64,000 nucleotides of DNA from MnTg04 sp964568075. GTDB taxonomy: Bacteria > Pseudomonadota > Gammaproteobacteria > Steroidobacterales > MnTg04. Below the pieces are notes generated by a model. The model was not told where the DNA came from, searched no databases, and saw only the letters and a program-made list of their open reading frames with translations. Position numbers and translations under genes: made by a program. The stretch spans positions 1-64,000 of the forward strand of contig CAZMOM010000013.1 of NCBI GenBank assembly GCA_964568075.1, written 5' to 3'. This document shows, piece after piece, positions 34,947 through 44,062 of this stretch. Numbering within the stretch: position 1 is the stretch's first letter; the number at the start of each line of letters is the position of its first letter.

Positions 34947-35732
34947 ATGGATCTAGATTTACACGGAAAAAGTGCGCTGGTATGCGGCGCAAGTCGCGGG
35001 ATTGGCCTGGCTGCCGCGCAGGAACTGGCCAGCCTGGGTTGTAGTGTCCTGTTGCTCGCCCGCAATGGCGAAATGCTGGCGCAGGCAAAAAACACGTTGG
35101 CGGTCGATGGCGCGCAGACGCATCGAATCCTGGCCACTGATATGGGCGACAGCGAGGGCCTGGCGGGCAGTTTGCGGCCACTGCTCGAGGAGCAGCCGGT
35201 TCAGATAGTGGTCAATAATTCCGGCGGGCCGGCCGCTGGGCTCGCGCACCAGGCGGAAAACCAGGCTTTCGAGGAAGCGTTCCGGCAACATCTGATTGCG
35301 GCTCAAACCATTACCGGCCTGGTCCTGCCCGGCATGCGTGAAGGCAGGTATGGCCGGATCATCAATATTATTTCTACCTCGGTCAAAGAGCCGATCAAGG
35401 GCCTGGGCGTTTCCAACACGATTCGCGGCGCGGTCGCCAGCTGGTCCAAAACATTGGCAACCGAACTGGGTCCGGAAGGCATCACCGTCAACAACGTGTT
35501 GCCTGGGTTTACCGCCACCGAAAGGCTCGACTACCTGTTTAAAAATCGGGCAGAGAAATCAGGCACGAGCTTCGAAAAGGTTCGCGCTGCGGCGCTGGCC
35601 CAGGTGCCGATGGGTAGATTCGCCGGCCCCCATGAAATAGCCAGCGCAATCGCTTTCTTGGCGTCGCCGACCGCGGCCTATATCAACGGCATCAATCTGC
35701 CGGTCGATGGCGGCCGGACCAGGTGCCTCTAA
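34947..35732 (+). CDS. atypical short-chain dehydrogenase/reductase in the kynurenine cluster
   Basis: A 261-residue SDR-fold protein: the NAD(P) loop GASRGIG is at 14-20, VNNSGGPA replaces the usual NNAG, and the catalytic serine region IISTS is at 141-145. The hallmark YxxxK is missing: aligning on the following AV...LA helix puts S156 and R160 (SNTIR) in its place. It belongs to a divergent SDR group. It is the first gene of the cluster and the aldehyde dehydrogenase follows after 28 bp. No step of the known 3-hydroxyanthranilate route clearly needs an SDR, so its reaction is unknown; reduction of a muconate intermediate or a non-redox role are both possible. Confidence 0.85.
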   Translation: MDLDLHGKSALVCGASRGIGLAAAQELASLGCSVLLLARNGEMLAQAKNTLAVDGAQTHRILATDMGDSEGLAGSLRPLLEEQPVQIVVNNSGGPAAGLAHQAENQAFEEAFRQHLIAAQTITGLVLPGMREGRYGRIINIISTSVKEPIKGLGVSNTIRGAVASWSKTLATELGPEGITVNNVLPGFTATERLDYLFKNRAEKSGTSFEKVRAAALAQVPMGRFAGPHEIASAIAFLASPTAAYINGINLPVDGGRTRCL

Positions 35733-35760
35733 GACGCGAAAGGAATCACGGCATCTGCCG

Positions 35761-37230
35761 ATGGAAAAGATACTAAATTACATCAATGGCGAACTGGTCG
35801 CCTCTTCATCGGGACGATGGCTCGAAACGATGGAACCGGCGACCGCGACGGCGTACGGGCAGATTACGGATTCGGACACGACGGATCTGGACCAGGCGGT
35901 GGCGGCGGCAAAGGCGGCGTTTCCCGCATGGAGCCGGACGCCGGCCGAAGACAGGGGCCGGATGCTTCGCCGGCTGGCCCGCCATATCGAGGAAATGCTC
36001 GAACCGCTGGCCCTGGCGGAGTCGATCGATACCGGTAAACCTATTTCCCTGACGCGTAATGTCGATATACCCCGCTCGGCCAGGAATTTTCACTTTTTTG
36101 CCGACGCAGCCAGTCAGTTCTCCAGCGAATCGCATCGCATGGAATCCGGCGCGATCAATTACACACTACGTATGCCGCTTGGCGTGGTGGCATGTATCTC
36201 GCCGTGGAATCTGCCGCTGTATTTGCTGACCTGGAAGATTGCGCCGGCGCTGGCCGCGGGGAACTGTGTCATTGCGAAGCCATCGGAGATAACGCCAGTC
36301 ACGGCCTGGTTGTTTAGCCAGCTCTGCCGGGAGGCGGGTCTGCCGCCGGGCGTGTTGAACATCCTGCACGGACAGGGCCCGGGAATCGGCCAGGCGATCG
36401 TCGATCATCCCGGCATCAGTGCGATTTCATTTACCGGCGGGACGCAGACCGGGGCGACGATAGCCCGGTGCGCAGCCCCCGAATTCAAGAAATTGTCGCT
36501 GGAACTGGGTGGCAAAAATCCCTCGATCGTTTTCGCCGACGCCTGTTGGGAGCCGATGCTGAATGGCGTGGTCAAAGCGGGCTTCTCGAACCAGGGGCAA
36601 ATCTGTCTGTGCGGCTCACGAGTACTCGTCGAAGAGTCTGTTTACTCGAAATTCCGCGCCGCTTTTGTCGAGCGCGTCAAGGCGTTGCGCATCGGCGACC
36701 CGCTAAACGACGATACCGAGCAGGGCGCGGTCGTCTCCCTGGCTCATCGGGACAAGATTTTGGATTGCGTGGCAACCGCTCGGAAAGATGGCGGCAGGAT
36801 TTTGACCGGCGGCAACGCCACGCATCCCGGGAACGAGCGCTGCAGCAGCGGCTGGTTTGTCGAACCGACCGTCATCGAAGGGCTCGCGGCTGACAACCGC
36901 TGCAACCAGGAGGAAATTTTCGGCCCAGTCGTCAGCCTGATTCCGTTCAAGGATGAAGCCGAAGCGCTGTCGATCGCCAATGGAACGCGATACGGCCTCG
37001 CTGCCTCCGTATGGAGCCGCGACAGCGGACTTTGTCATCGAATGGCCGAGGACTTGCAGGCGGGCTTGATCTGGATAAACACGTGGATGCTGCGCGACCT
37101 TCGTACGCCGATGGGTGGTTTGAAAAATTCGGGTGTTGGCCGCGAGGGCGGAACTGAAGCGATGCGCTTTTTTACCGAGCCGCGTAACGTCTGCATCAAG
37201 TATCGCCAGAGGGACGAGAATCATGAGTGA
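35761..37230 (+). CDS. 2-aminomuconic semialdehyde dehydrogenase-like aldehyde dehydrogenase
   Basis: A 489-residue NAD-dependent aldehyde dehydrogenase. Glutamate E248 (LSLELGGKNP) and nucleophile C282 (SNQGQICLCGSR) are in place, with the cofactor stretch ISPWNLPLYLLTWK before them. Between the SDR and the aminomuconate deaminase, the natural substrate is 2-aminomuconate-6-semialdehyde, oxidised to 2-aminomuconate (AmnC/NbaE role); this is inferred from context. The ATG at 35761 is chosen because the longer frame from 35707 overlaps the SDR. The end overlaps the deaminase start by 8 bp. Confidence 0.92.
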   Translation: MEKILNYINGELVASSSGRWLETMEPATATAYGQITDSDTTDLDQAVAAAKAAFPAWSRTPAEDRGRMLRRLARHIEEMLEPLALAESIDTGKPISLTRNVDIPRSARNFHFFADAASQFSSESHRMESGAINYTLRMPLGVVACISPWNLPLYLLTWKIAPALAAGNCVIAKPSEITPVTAWLFSQLCREAGLPPGVLNILHGQGPGIGQAIVDHPGISAISFTGGTQTGATIARCAAPEFKKLSLELGGKNPSIVFADACWEPMLNGVVKAGFSNQGQICLCGSRVLVEESVYSKFRAAFVERVKALRIGDPLNDDTEQGAVVSLAHRDKILDCVATARKDGGRILTGGNATHPGNERCSSGWFVEPTVIEGLAADNRCNQEEIFGPVVSLIPFKDEAEALSIANGTRYGLAASVWSRDSGLCHRMAEDLQAGLIWINTWMLRDLRTPMGGLKNSGVGREGGTEAMRFFTEPRNVCIKYRQRDENHE

Positions 37231-37657
37231 CGTGATCAGGGCAAGTGGCGCCCCGAAACCGGTCGGAGCCTACCCGCATGCACGACGAGTCGGCGATTTT
37301 CTTTTTTTGTCCGGGCTCGGACCGCGCAAGCCGGGCAACGACGAAATTCCGGGGCTGGTCGTTGACGAAAACGGCCGGATCACCGATTACGATATCGCCG
37401 CCCAATGCCATTCTGTCTTTGCCAATGTACGGTCGGTTCTGGAAGAGGCGGGCACGGCATGGGAAAACCTGGTGGACGTGACCGTCTTTCTGACCGACAT
37501 CGACAGGGATTTCGTGGTGTTTAACCAGATCTACGCCGAATACTTTCGCGAGAACCAGCCTTGCCGAACGACGGTTGAGATCAACTGCCTGCCCACGCCG
37601 ATCGCGATTGAACTAAAATGTATCGCCACGATAGGCCAGGCCGGAGAATCAGTATGA
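37223..37657 (+). CDS. RidA-family 2-aminomuconate deaminase
   Basis: A 144-residue Rid/YjgF-family protein. Family marks are APKPVGAYPHARRVGDFLFLSG, the conserved NVRSVLEEAG helix and the C-terminal RTTVEINCLPTPIAIELKCIA. Cluster context points to the aminomuconate deaminases (AmnD/NbaF) of Pseudomonas, which have this fold and length and release ammonia from 2-aminomuconate to give 4-oxalocrotonate. The start at 37223 has GGGACGAG upstream, inside the dehydrogenase end. Its stop overlaps the next start by 4 bp. Confidence 0.9.
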   Translation: MSDVIRASGAPKPVGAYPHARRVGDFLFLSGLGPRKPGNDEIPGLVVDENGRITDYDIAAQCHSVFANVRSVLEEAGTAWENLVDVTVFLTDIDRDFVVFNQIYAEYFRENQPCRTTVEINCLPTPIAIELKCIATIGQAGESV

Positions 37658-38166
37658 ACGCGCTCGCAGCCTTCAATTTCAAACAGTGGATAGACGATCA
37701 CCGGGATGTCCTGAAGCCGCCGGTTTGTAACAAGCAGGTATTTACCGACAGCGAGTTCATTATCATGGTGGTGGGCGGTCCCAATAGCCGCAAGGATTAC
37801 CACTATGACGAGGGTGAGGAGTTCTTTTACCAGCTCGAAGGCGACATGCTGCTAAAGACGATTCAGGGTGGAAAACCCGTGGACATACCCATCAGGGAAG
37901 GTGAAATATTTCTGCTGCCGGCCCGTATGCCGCATTCCCCGCAGCGCTTTGAAAATACTGTCGGACTGGTGATCGAGCGGCAAAGGCACGAAGAAGAAAA
38001 AGACGGTTTCATGTGGTTTTGCGAGAACTGCAACCACAAGCTATACGAAGAATATTTTCACCTGACCAATATCGAAACGGAGCTGACGCCCGTATTCGAT
38101 CGCTTCTGGTCGAGGGAAGTAAACCGCACGTGCAGCCAGTGCGGCGCGGTTCTTGAGAAACCGTAA
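37654..38166 (+). CDS. nbaC: 3-hydroxyanthranilate 3,4-dioxygenase
   Basis: This cupin dioxygenase opens the ring of 3-hydroxyanthranilate to 2-amino-3-carboxymuconate semialdehyde. In the 170-residue protein the iron ligands are H50, E56 and H94, with substrate arginines R46 and R98. The bacterial C-terminal rubredoxin-like site is intact: C123, C126, C160 and C163. Length and spacing agree closely with the Cupriavidus enzyme as I remember it. The ATG at 37654 overlaps the deaminase stop codon. Confidence 0.95.
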   Translation: MNALAAFNFKQWIDDHRDVLKPPVCNKQVFTDSEFIIMVVGGPNSRKDYHYDEGEEFFYQLEGDMLLKTIQGGKPVDIPIREGEIFLLPARMPHSPQRFENTVGLVIERQRHEEEKDGFMWFCENCNHKLYEEYFHLTNIETELTPVFDRFWSREVNRTCSQCGAVLEKP

Positions 38167-38181
38167 CGGTTCCCGGTGATC

Positions 38182-39207
38182 ATGCTGAAGATCGATATTC
38201 ACACCCATGTCCTGCCGGAGAATTGGCCCAACCTGAAGGAGCGTTACGGATACGGGGGCTTCGTACAGCTCGAACATCATGGCCCCGGTTGTGCGCGGAT
38301 GCTGTTGGAGGGCAAGCCGTTCAGGGATATCAATTCGAACTGCTGGAGTGCGCAGGAACGCCTCGGTGAATGTGACGATCACGGCGTCGACGTGCAGGTC
38401 CTGTCTACCGTTCCGGTAATGTTCAGTTACTGGGCGCGACCGAAAGATACGCTGGACCTGTCGCGGCTGCTGAATGATCACATCGCGGGACTGGTCGCGG
38501 AAAACCCGACACGCTTTATCGGCCTGGGCACGGTTCCGATGCAGAATCGCGATCTGGCCATCGGTGAAATGGAACGGTGTGTCAAGAGTCTCGGCCTCGC
38601 CGGCATCGAGATCGGTACCCACATCAACGGGTGGAACCTCGACGACGAACGATTGTTCCCGATATTCGAAGCTGCCCAGGACCTGGGCGCCGCTATTTTC
38701 GTACACCCCTGGGAAATGCTTGGCCGCGACCGGATGTCCAAGTACTGGCTACCCTGGCTGGTCGGTATGCCGGCGGAAACCTCGCTGTCGATTTGCTCGA
38801 TGATCTTCGGTGGCGTATTTGAAAGACTGCCCGGACTGCGGGTCGCCTTTGCCCATGGAGGTGGTGCGTTCCCGGCGACGCTCGGCCGGATCGAGCATGG
38901 TTTCAACGTGCGCCCGGACCTGGTCGCCGTGGATAACAGCATTAATCCGCGTTCTTACATTGGCCGTTTCTACATCGACTCACTGGTGCATGACCCGGAT
39001 ATGTTGCAATACATGATTAAGCTGATGGGTGCGGATCAGATCGCGCTGGGCAGCGATTATCCGTTTCCGCTCGGCGAACATGTGCCCGGCAGCATGATCG
39101 AGGCGATGAACCTCGATGAAGAAATCAGCGCAAGGTTACTGCACGGCTCCGCTTTGCAGTGGCTGAATCTGAAGAAAAACCATTTCCTGCGGTCAGCGGG
39201 CAAATGA
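38182..39207 (+). CDS. nbaD: 2-amino-3-carboxymuconate-6-semialdehyde decarboxylase
   Basis: ACMSD removes CO2 from the ring-opened product, steering it away from quinolinate and toward 2-aminomuconate semialdehyde. The 341-residue amidohydrolase-fold protein has the zinc ligands H7 and H9 (KIDIHTHVLP), a histidine in FVHPWEMLGRDRM and an aspartate in LGSDYPFPLGE, all ACMSD features. GTG at 38176 is an alternative start adding two residues. The stop overlaps the next start by 4 bp. Confidence 0.94.
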   Translation: MLKIDIHTHVLPENWPNLKERYGYGGFVQLEHHGPGCARMLLEGKPFRDINSNCWSAQERLGECDDHGVDVQVLSTVPVMFSYWARPKDTLDLSRLLNDHIAGLVAENPTRFIGLGTVPMQNRDLAIGEMERCVKSLGLAGIEIGTHINGWNLDDERLFPIFEAAQDLGAAIFVHPWEMLGRDRMSKYWLPWLVGMPAETSLSICSMIFGGVFERLPGLRVAFAHGGGAFPATLGRIEHGFNVRPDLVAVDNSINPRSYIGRFYIDSLVHDPDMLQYMIKLMGADQIALGSDYPFPLGEHVPGSMIEAMNLDEEISARLLHGSALQWLNLKKNHFLRSAGK

Positions 39208-40037
39208 CCTTAAAAAGCGTATACGTCGATGCTTTTGGCCGGCGCTATCGTGCCAGCCTGGATAAGCCGATCGATATCGCCATACCGCTGGAATTCTCGG
39301 GTTCCCAGCCCAGTCATTTCGCTGCGCCGGTAGCTACTGCCCGGCCCCTGGAAGTCGATGGGTTTGTTGGTGATACGCGCGTGGGGGGCAGCTGCAACTG
39401 CGATGAAGTCACGCTGATTCCGCATTGCAACGGCACACATACCGAATGCGTCGGCCATATCACGCACGATCGCGTCAACGTACACCAAGCTCTGGAGCAG
39501 AGCCTGATGACGGCGCTGCTGGTGAGCGTCGTCCCGGTGAGCGCGGCCGAACAAAAAGATGACGACAGCCCGGACCGGCCCGCAACAGACAGACTGATCA
39601 CGCGGCAGGCGCTGGAAAAAGCAGCGTCCGGATTTCCGGAACCGACCGATGCGCTCATCGTACGGACCCTGCCGAACCCGGCCGACAAGAAAACGCAAAA
39701 CCATGCAGAGAGTATGCCGCCCTATTTCAGTACCCAAGCCATGAAATGGGTGACGAAACGATACGAACACCTGCTCGTGGACCTGCCTTCCGTGGATCGC
39801 AGTCATGACCAGGGAAAACTAAGCGGTCACCGGATTTTCTGGGGGATGAAACATGACTCGCGTGAATATCGCTCCGCCGGTTTTCCAGACAGAACAATTA
39901 CCGAGATGATTTTCGTTGACGATGCGGTTGGCGATGGATTGTATCTGCTAAACCTGCAAATTCCGGCGTTCGTATCTGACGCCGCGCCGAGTCGCCCACG
40001 ACTGTTTCCGCTTAAGGAAGAAAAACACAAGGATTAG
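39204..40037 (+). CDS. cyclase-family metal hydrolase, candidate kynurenine formamidase
   Basis: A 277-residue protein of the cyclase/KynB fold (PF04199 type). The metal-site motif reads HCNGTHTECVGH, where classical KynB has HxGTHxDxPxH: the aspartate is a glutamate and the proline is missing. It is also about 65 residues longer than KynB. Cluster position, between the ACMS decarboxylase and kynureninase, suggests it hydrolyses N-formylkynurenine to kynurenine. A related cyclase subfamily with THTECVGH occurs, as I recall, in Bacteroidetes. No signal peptide. The ATG overlaps the decarboxylase stop codon. Confidence 0.75.
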   Translation: MTLKSVYVDAFGRRYRASLDKPIDIAIPLEFSGSQPSHFAAPVATARPLEVDGFVGDTRVGGSCNCDEVTLIPHCNGTHTECVGHITHDRVNVHQALEQSLMTALLVSVVPVSAAEQKDDDSPDRPATDRLITRQALEKAASGFPEPTDALIVRTLPNPADKKTQNHAESMPPYFSTQAMKWVTKRYEHLLVDLPSVDRSHDQGKLSGHRIFWGMKHDSREYRSAGFPDRTITEMIFVDDAVGDGLYLLNLQIPAFVSDAAPSRPRLFPLKEEKHKD

Positions 40038-40041
40038 TGTG

Positions 40042-41328
40042 ATGAGCGATCAGCCTTTTCCCCTGGATGCGGCAAGAAAACTGGATGCCGGCGACTCACT
40101 GCAAAGGTTTCGCGATCAATTTTATCTGCCGGCTGGCAGATCCGAAGAACCGCAAATCTATTTCTGCGGAAATTCTCTGGGCCTTCAGCCAAAACAAGCC
40201 GCCGTTTTTGTTGGGGAGGAACTCGGCGATTGGCAGAACCTGGCCGTGGAAGGTCATTTCAGTGCGACCCGCCCGTGGATGCCGTATCACCGCTTGCTGA
40301 CCGATGTCACGGCTGAACTCGTCGGCGCCAGGCCGTCCGAAGTGGTCAACATGAACAGCCTGACCGTCAATCTTCACCTGATGATGGTCAGTTTCTACCG
40401 GCCGCATGGAGAACGTCGTAAGTTATTGATTGAAAAGGGCGCTTTTCCGTCGGATCGTTATGCCGCCGGATCCCAGGTGCGTTTTCACGGCCTGGACCCG
40501 GATCAGGATCTGCTGGAAATTGCGCCACGCGATGGCGAATATTTTGTCCGCGACGCCGATCTGCTCCAACTGATCGAGGATCGTGGGAAAGAGATCGCGC
40601 TGATCCTGCTGCCGGGTGTTCAATATTACAATGGCCAGGTTTTCGATATGGCGAACCTGACCGACTGTGCGCACCAGCAAGGCTGCCTGATCGGATTTGA
40701 TCTCGCCCACGCCAGCGGAAATATTCCCTTGCGCCTGCATGACTGGGACGTCGATTTCGCATGCTGGTGCAACTATAAATATCTCAACAGCGGTCCTGGA
40801 TCGGTCGCCGGGTGTTTCGTTCATGAGCGTCATGCCAAGGCATCGGATCTGCCCAGGTTTGCCGGCTGGTGGGGCCACGACCAGGATTCCCGCTTCGAGA
40901 TGGGTCTCGATTTCAAAGCCATGCCGGGCGCCGAAGGCTGGCAGCTTTCCAATCCACCGATACTGGCACTGGCGCCGGTACTCGCATCACTGAATATTTT
41001 TCACGAAGCTGGCATGGGGCCTCTGCGGGAGAAGTCGATAGCGATGACCGGGCTGATGGAGACACTGCTGCACGAAAACCTCGGCGACAAAGTCGAGATC
41101 CTGACCCCGCCGGATTCGACACAACGAGGTTGCCAACTATCGTTGCGTCTGACCGGGCGTCGCGATGATCGCGAAAGCCGGCGCGAGGTTTTCGACGCAC
41201 TCGGAGAAAGGGATGTCGTTTGCGACTGGCGCGAACCGGATGTGATTCGCGTTGCGCCGGTGCCACTGTACAACACGTTCGAGGAAGTATGGCGATTCGT
41301 TGCGCTACTTGCAGAGTGCCTGGAGTGA
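40042..41328 (+). CDS. kynU: kynureninase
   Basis: KynU is a PLP enzyme that cleaves 3-hydroxykynurenine (or kynurenine) to 3-hydroxyanthranilate (or anthranilate) and alanine. The 428-residue protein has PLP lysine K246 in CWCNYKYLNSGPG, FCGNSLGLQP near the N-terminus and the cofactor aspartate in GFDLAHASGN. AAGGA about 8 bp upstream supports the ATG at 40042 over a GTG at 40039. With the monooxygenase coupled downstream, 3-hydroxykynurenine is the likely main substrate. Confidence 0.96.
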   Translation: MSDQPFPLDAARKLDAGDSLQRFRDQFYLPAGRSEEPQIYFCGNSLGLQPKQAAVFVGEELGDWQNLAVEGHFSATRPWMPYHRLLTDVTAELVGARPSEVVNMNSLTVNLHLMMVSFYRPHGERRKLLIEKGAFPSDRYAAGSQVRFHGLDPDQDLLEIAPRDGEYFVRDADLLQLIEDRGKEIALILLPGVQYYNGQVFDMANLTDCAHQQGCLIGFDLAHASGNIPLRLHDWDVDFACWCNYKYLNSGPGSVAGCFVHERHAKASDLPRFAGWWGHDQDSRFEMGLDFKAMPGAEGWQLSNPPILALAPVLASLNIFHEAGMGPLREKSIAMTGLMETLLHENLGDKVEILTPPDSTQRGCQLSLRLTGRRDDRESRREVFDALGERDVVCDWREPDVIRVAPVPLYNTFEEVWRFVALLAECLE

Positions 41329-42686
41329 ATGAAAAAAAAGAACTGGTCATCGTCGGCGCCGGTCTTGCCGGACCCCTGCTGTCGATATACCTGGCTCGTC
41401 GCGGGCAAAACATAACCGTTTATGAGATGCGCCCTGATATGCGCAAACACGATATACCGGCGGGTAGATCGATCAACCTGGCATTGGCCGAACGTGGAAT
41501 CAATGCGTTGCGGGAAGCCGACGCCTTCAAGGTCATAGAAGATCAGCTGATACCGATGCGCGGCCGGATGATTCACGATCAGGATGGCAACCAGATTCTG
41601 CAACGTTACGGCCAGACAGATGCCGAGGTCAATTACTCGGTGTCGCGCAGCGAACTGAGCAAACGGCTGATGGACCTGGCGGAAAAGGAGTACGGCGTCG
41701 AATATCATTTTGATCATACGCTGCGATCGCTGCACCCGGATAGCGGTGAGATGGAATTCCGGCGAACCGCCGACGACAGCGTAATCCAGGTTTCTGCGGA
41801 TCGGGTGATGGCGACAGACGGCGGAGGATCGATAGTCAGGCGCACGATGTCCGATTACTCGGGATTTGACGCCACAGAAGACATGCTGGCGCACTGTTAC
41901 AAGGAACTGTGCATCCCTGCAGCGCCGGACGGGAGCCATCGGATCGACGGAAATTCCCTGCATATCTGGCCACGTGGCGGATTCATGCTGATCGCGCTAC
42001 CCAATCCCGGCGGCGACTTTACCGCTACGCTGTTCCTACCCAGGGAAGGCCAGATCAGCTTTGTCGAACTCGATGGCCAGGAAGAAGTAAGGGTATTTTT
42101 TCAGACGCAATTTCCAAGCGCGATTCCTCTGCTGCCAAATCTTGAACAAGAATTTTTTACCAACCCGACCGGTGATCTGGGTACGGTCAGAAGTTTTCCA
42201 TATCATTACAGAGACAAAATTTTGCTCCTCGGTGACGCAGCACACGCCGTCGTGCCGTTTCACGGGCAAGGCATGAACTGCGCCTTCGAAGACTGTCTCG
42301 AACTGAATCGCATCCTCGACCAGTGTGGCGACGACTGGGGAAATGCGTTCGCCCGGTTTAGCGAACAACGCAAACCCAATTGCGACGCGATCGCCGACAT
42401 GGCATTGGAAAACTATGTCGAGATGCGCGACAGCGTGACCGATCCGCTTTATGTTTTGCAGAAAAAACTGTCTTTCGAGCTGGAAAAGAAATTTCCGGAA
42501 AACTTCATACCGCGCTACTCGATGGTCATGTTCCATCACGAAATCCCTTATGCGGAAGCCAAGCGCCGCGGCGAGATTCAATTCGAGATTTTACGCGAAC
42601 TGACCGCCGGCAAGACGTCGCTCGACGAAGTGGACTACTCGCACGCAAGAAAATTGATCGAGGAAAAGCTGGAGCGTATCGGCTGA
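41325..42686 (+). CDS. kmo: kynurenine 3-monooxygenase
   Basis: KMO hydroxylates kynurenine at C3 using NADPH and FAD. The 453-residue flavoprotein has the FAD motif VIVGAGLAGPLLSIYLA, the KMO-specific AGRSINLALAERG, and LLGDAAHAVVPFHGQGMNCAFED for flavin ribityl binding. The GTG start at 41325 overlaps the kynureninase stop codon (GTGA). A longer frame from 41220 would lie within kynU. It ends the cluster and is convergent with folA. Tryptophan 2,3-dioxygenase, which should begin the pathway, is not in the window. Confidence 0.95.
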   Translation: MNEKKELVIVGAGLAGPLLSIYLARRGQNITVYEMRPDMRKHDIPAGRSINLALAERGINALREADAFKVIEDQLIPMRGRMIHDQDGNQILQRYGQTDAEVNYSVSRSELSKRLMDLAEKEYGVEYHFDHTLRSLHPDSGEMEFRRTADDSVIQVSADRVMATDGGGSIVRRTMSDYSGFDATEDMLAHCYKELCIPAAPDGSHRIDGNSLHIWPRGGFMLIALPNPGGDFTATLFLPREGQISFVELDGQEEVRVFFQTQFPSAIPLLPNLEQEFFTNPTGDLGTVRSFPYHYRDKILLLGDAAHAVVPFHGQGMNCAFEDCLELNRILDQCGDDWGNAFARFSEQRKPNCDAIADMALENYVEMRDSVTDPLYVLQKKLSFELEKKFPENFIPRYSMVMFHHEIPYAEAKRRGEIQFEILRELTAGKTSLDEVDYSHARKLIEEKLERIG

Positions 42687-42722
42687 GTGCCGTGGACCGT
42701 AACCAAGTCGATACGGCCAGCG

Positions 42723-43217
42723 TTATGTGCCGGGAGCTTTTTTCAATACGCGAAACGAATACCCGTGAGGATTCTTGTCGTTTGCTCGGTGATCCTCGCG
42801 GGCCTCTTCGTGCCACTCCTGCTCATCGAGGGGCGGAAAAAATGTATCGCCATCGAAATCTTCATCGATCAACGTCAGATAAATTTTTTGTGCCCTGGGC
42901 AGAAACGCCTGATAGACAGTAGCCCCACCGATAATCATTAGCTCGTCTGCAGACTCGCACAGTGAAATCGCGTCATCGATGCTGGTTGCGACCGTTGCGC
43001 CCTCTGCCTGGTAACCGGTCTGCCCGGTCAGCACGATATTCTGTCTGCCCGATAGCGACTTGCCGATCGATTCCCAGGTTTTCCTCCCCATCAGGATCGG
43101 CTTTCCCATCGTCGTTGTTTTGAAATGGGCGAGATCGGCGGGCAACCGCCATGGCAACTGGTTATCGCGGCCAATGACACGATTATTGCCCATCGCCAGT
43201 ATCAGGGAGATTTTCAC
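42723..43217 (-). CDS. folA: dihydrofolate reductase
   Basis: DHFR regenerates tetrahydrofolate, consumed as dihydrofolate by ThyA. The 164-residue protein opens with ISLILAMGNNRVIGRDNQLPWRLPADL, with the catalytic acidic residue in that loop, and has the NADPH motif GRKTWESIGKSL. Start is GTG at 43217 with a weak ribosome site. It is the last gene of the lgt-thyA-folA run, 30 bp after thyA. Its stop lies 36 bp from the convergent KMO stop with no clear terminator between. Confidence 0.95.
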   Translation of the reverse strand: MKISLILAMGNNRVIGRDNQLPWRLPADLAHFKTTTMGKPILMGRKTWESIGKSLSGRQNIVLTGQTGYQAEGATVATSIDDAISLCESADELMIIGGATVYQAFLPRAQKIYLTLIDEDFDGDTFFPPLDEQEWHEEAREDHRANDKNPHGYSFRVLKKAPGT

Positions 43218-43247
43218 GACGGCAGACCGGGATTGCGCTGCGGGCGC

Positions 43248-44042
43248 CTAGACTGCGACGGCCGCGCGTATGTGCTCGTGACACCGGTAACCCTCTATCG
43301 CAAAATCATCGTAGTGATAATCAAAAATACTTTTTGGCCGACGATTAAATTTCAGTTTCGGCAGAGGCAGGGGTTCGCGTGACAACTGCAGGTCCGTCTG
43401 ATCAAGGTGGTTGCTGTACAGATGGCTGTCACCACCAGTCCAGATGAAATCACCAGGCTCAAGATCGCACTGCTGTGCCAGCATATGCGTTAGCAAGGCA
43501 TAGGACGCGATATTGAACGGCACACCAAGAAATATATCGGCGCTGCGCTGGTATAGCTGGCAGGACAGACGGCCATTGGCGACGTGGAACTGGAACAGGC
43601 AATGGCAGGGCAACAGGGCCATCTGATCGAGTTCCCCGACGTTCCAGGCACAAACAATAATCCGTCTTGAATTCGGATCATTTTTTATTTGCTCGACCAC
43701 CTTGCTGATCTGGTCAACGTCGCCGCCGCGGGGCTTGGGCCAGGATCGCCATTGCTTACCATAGACGGGACCGAGATCGCCGTTTTCGTCCGCCCATTGG
43801 TCCCAGATCTTCACGCCATTTTCGTTCAGGTAGCCCACATTGGTATCGCCCTGCAAAAACCACAACAACTCGTGAATGATCGATTTCAGGTGCAGTTTCT
43901 TGGTCGTCACGAGGGGAAATCCGTCGCCGAGATCGAATCGCATCTGGTAGCCGAAAACGCTCAGCGTTCCGGTACCGGTCCGGTCATCCTTGACCACGCC
44001 GTTGTCGCGCACGTGACGTAACAATTCCAGATACTGTTTCAT
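43248..44042 (-). CDS. thyA: thymidylate synthase
   Basis: ThyA methylates dUMP to dTMP using methylene-THF. The 264-residue protein has the exact E. coli length, nucleophile C146 in LLPCHCLFQFHV, dUMP-binding RRIIVCAWN and the C-terminal IRAAVAV. lgt lies 20 bp upstream, an order (lgt-thyA) shared with E. coli. Confidence 0.97.
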   Translation of the reverse strand: MKQYLELLRHVRDNGVVKDDRTGTGTLSVFGYQMRFDLGDGFPLVTTKKLHLKSIIHELLWFLQGDTNVGYLNENGVKIWDQWADENGDLGPVYGKQWRSWPKPRGGDVDQISKVVEQIKNDPNSRRIIVCAWNVGELDQMALLPCHCLFQFHVANGRLSCQLYQRSADIFLGVPFNIASYALLTHMLAQQCDLEPGDFIWTGGDSHLYSNHLDQTDLQLSREPLPLPKLKFNRRPKSIFDYHYDDFAIEGYRCHEHIRAAVAV

Positions 44043-44062
44043 AAATCCTAGTTACCCTTTGC

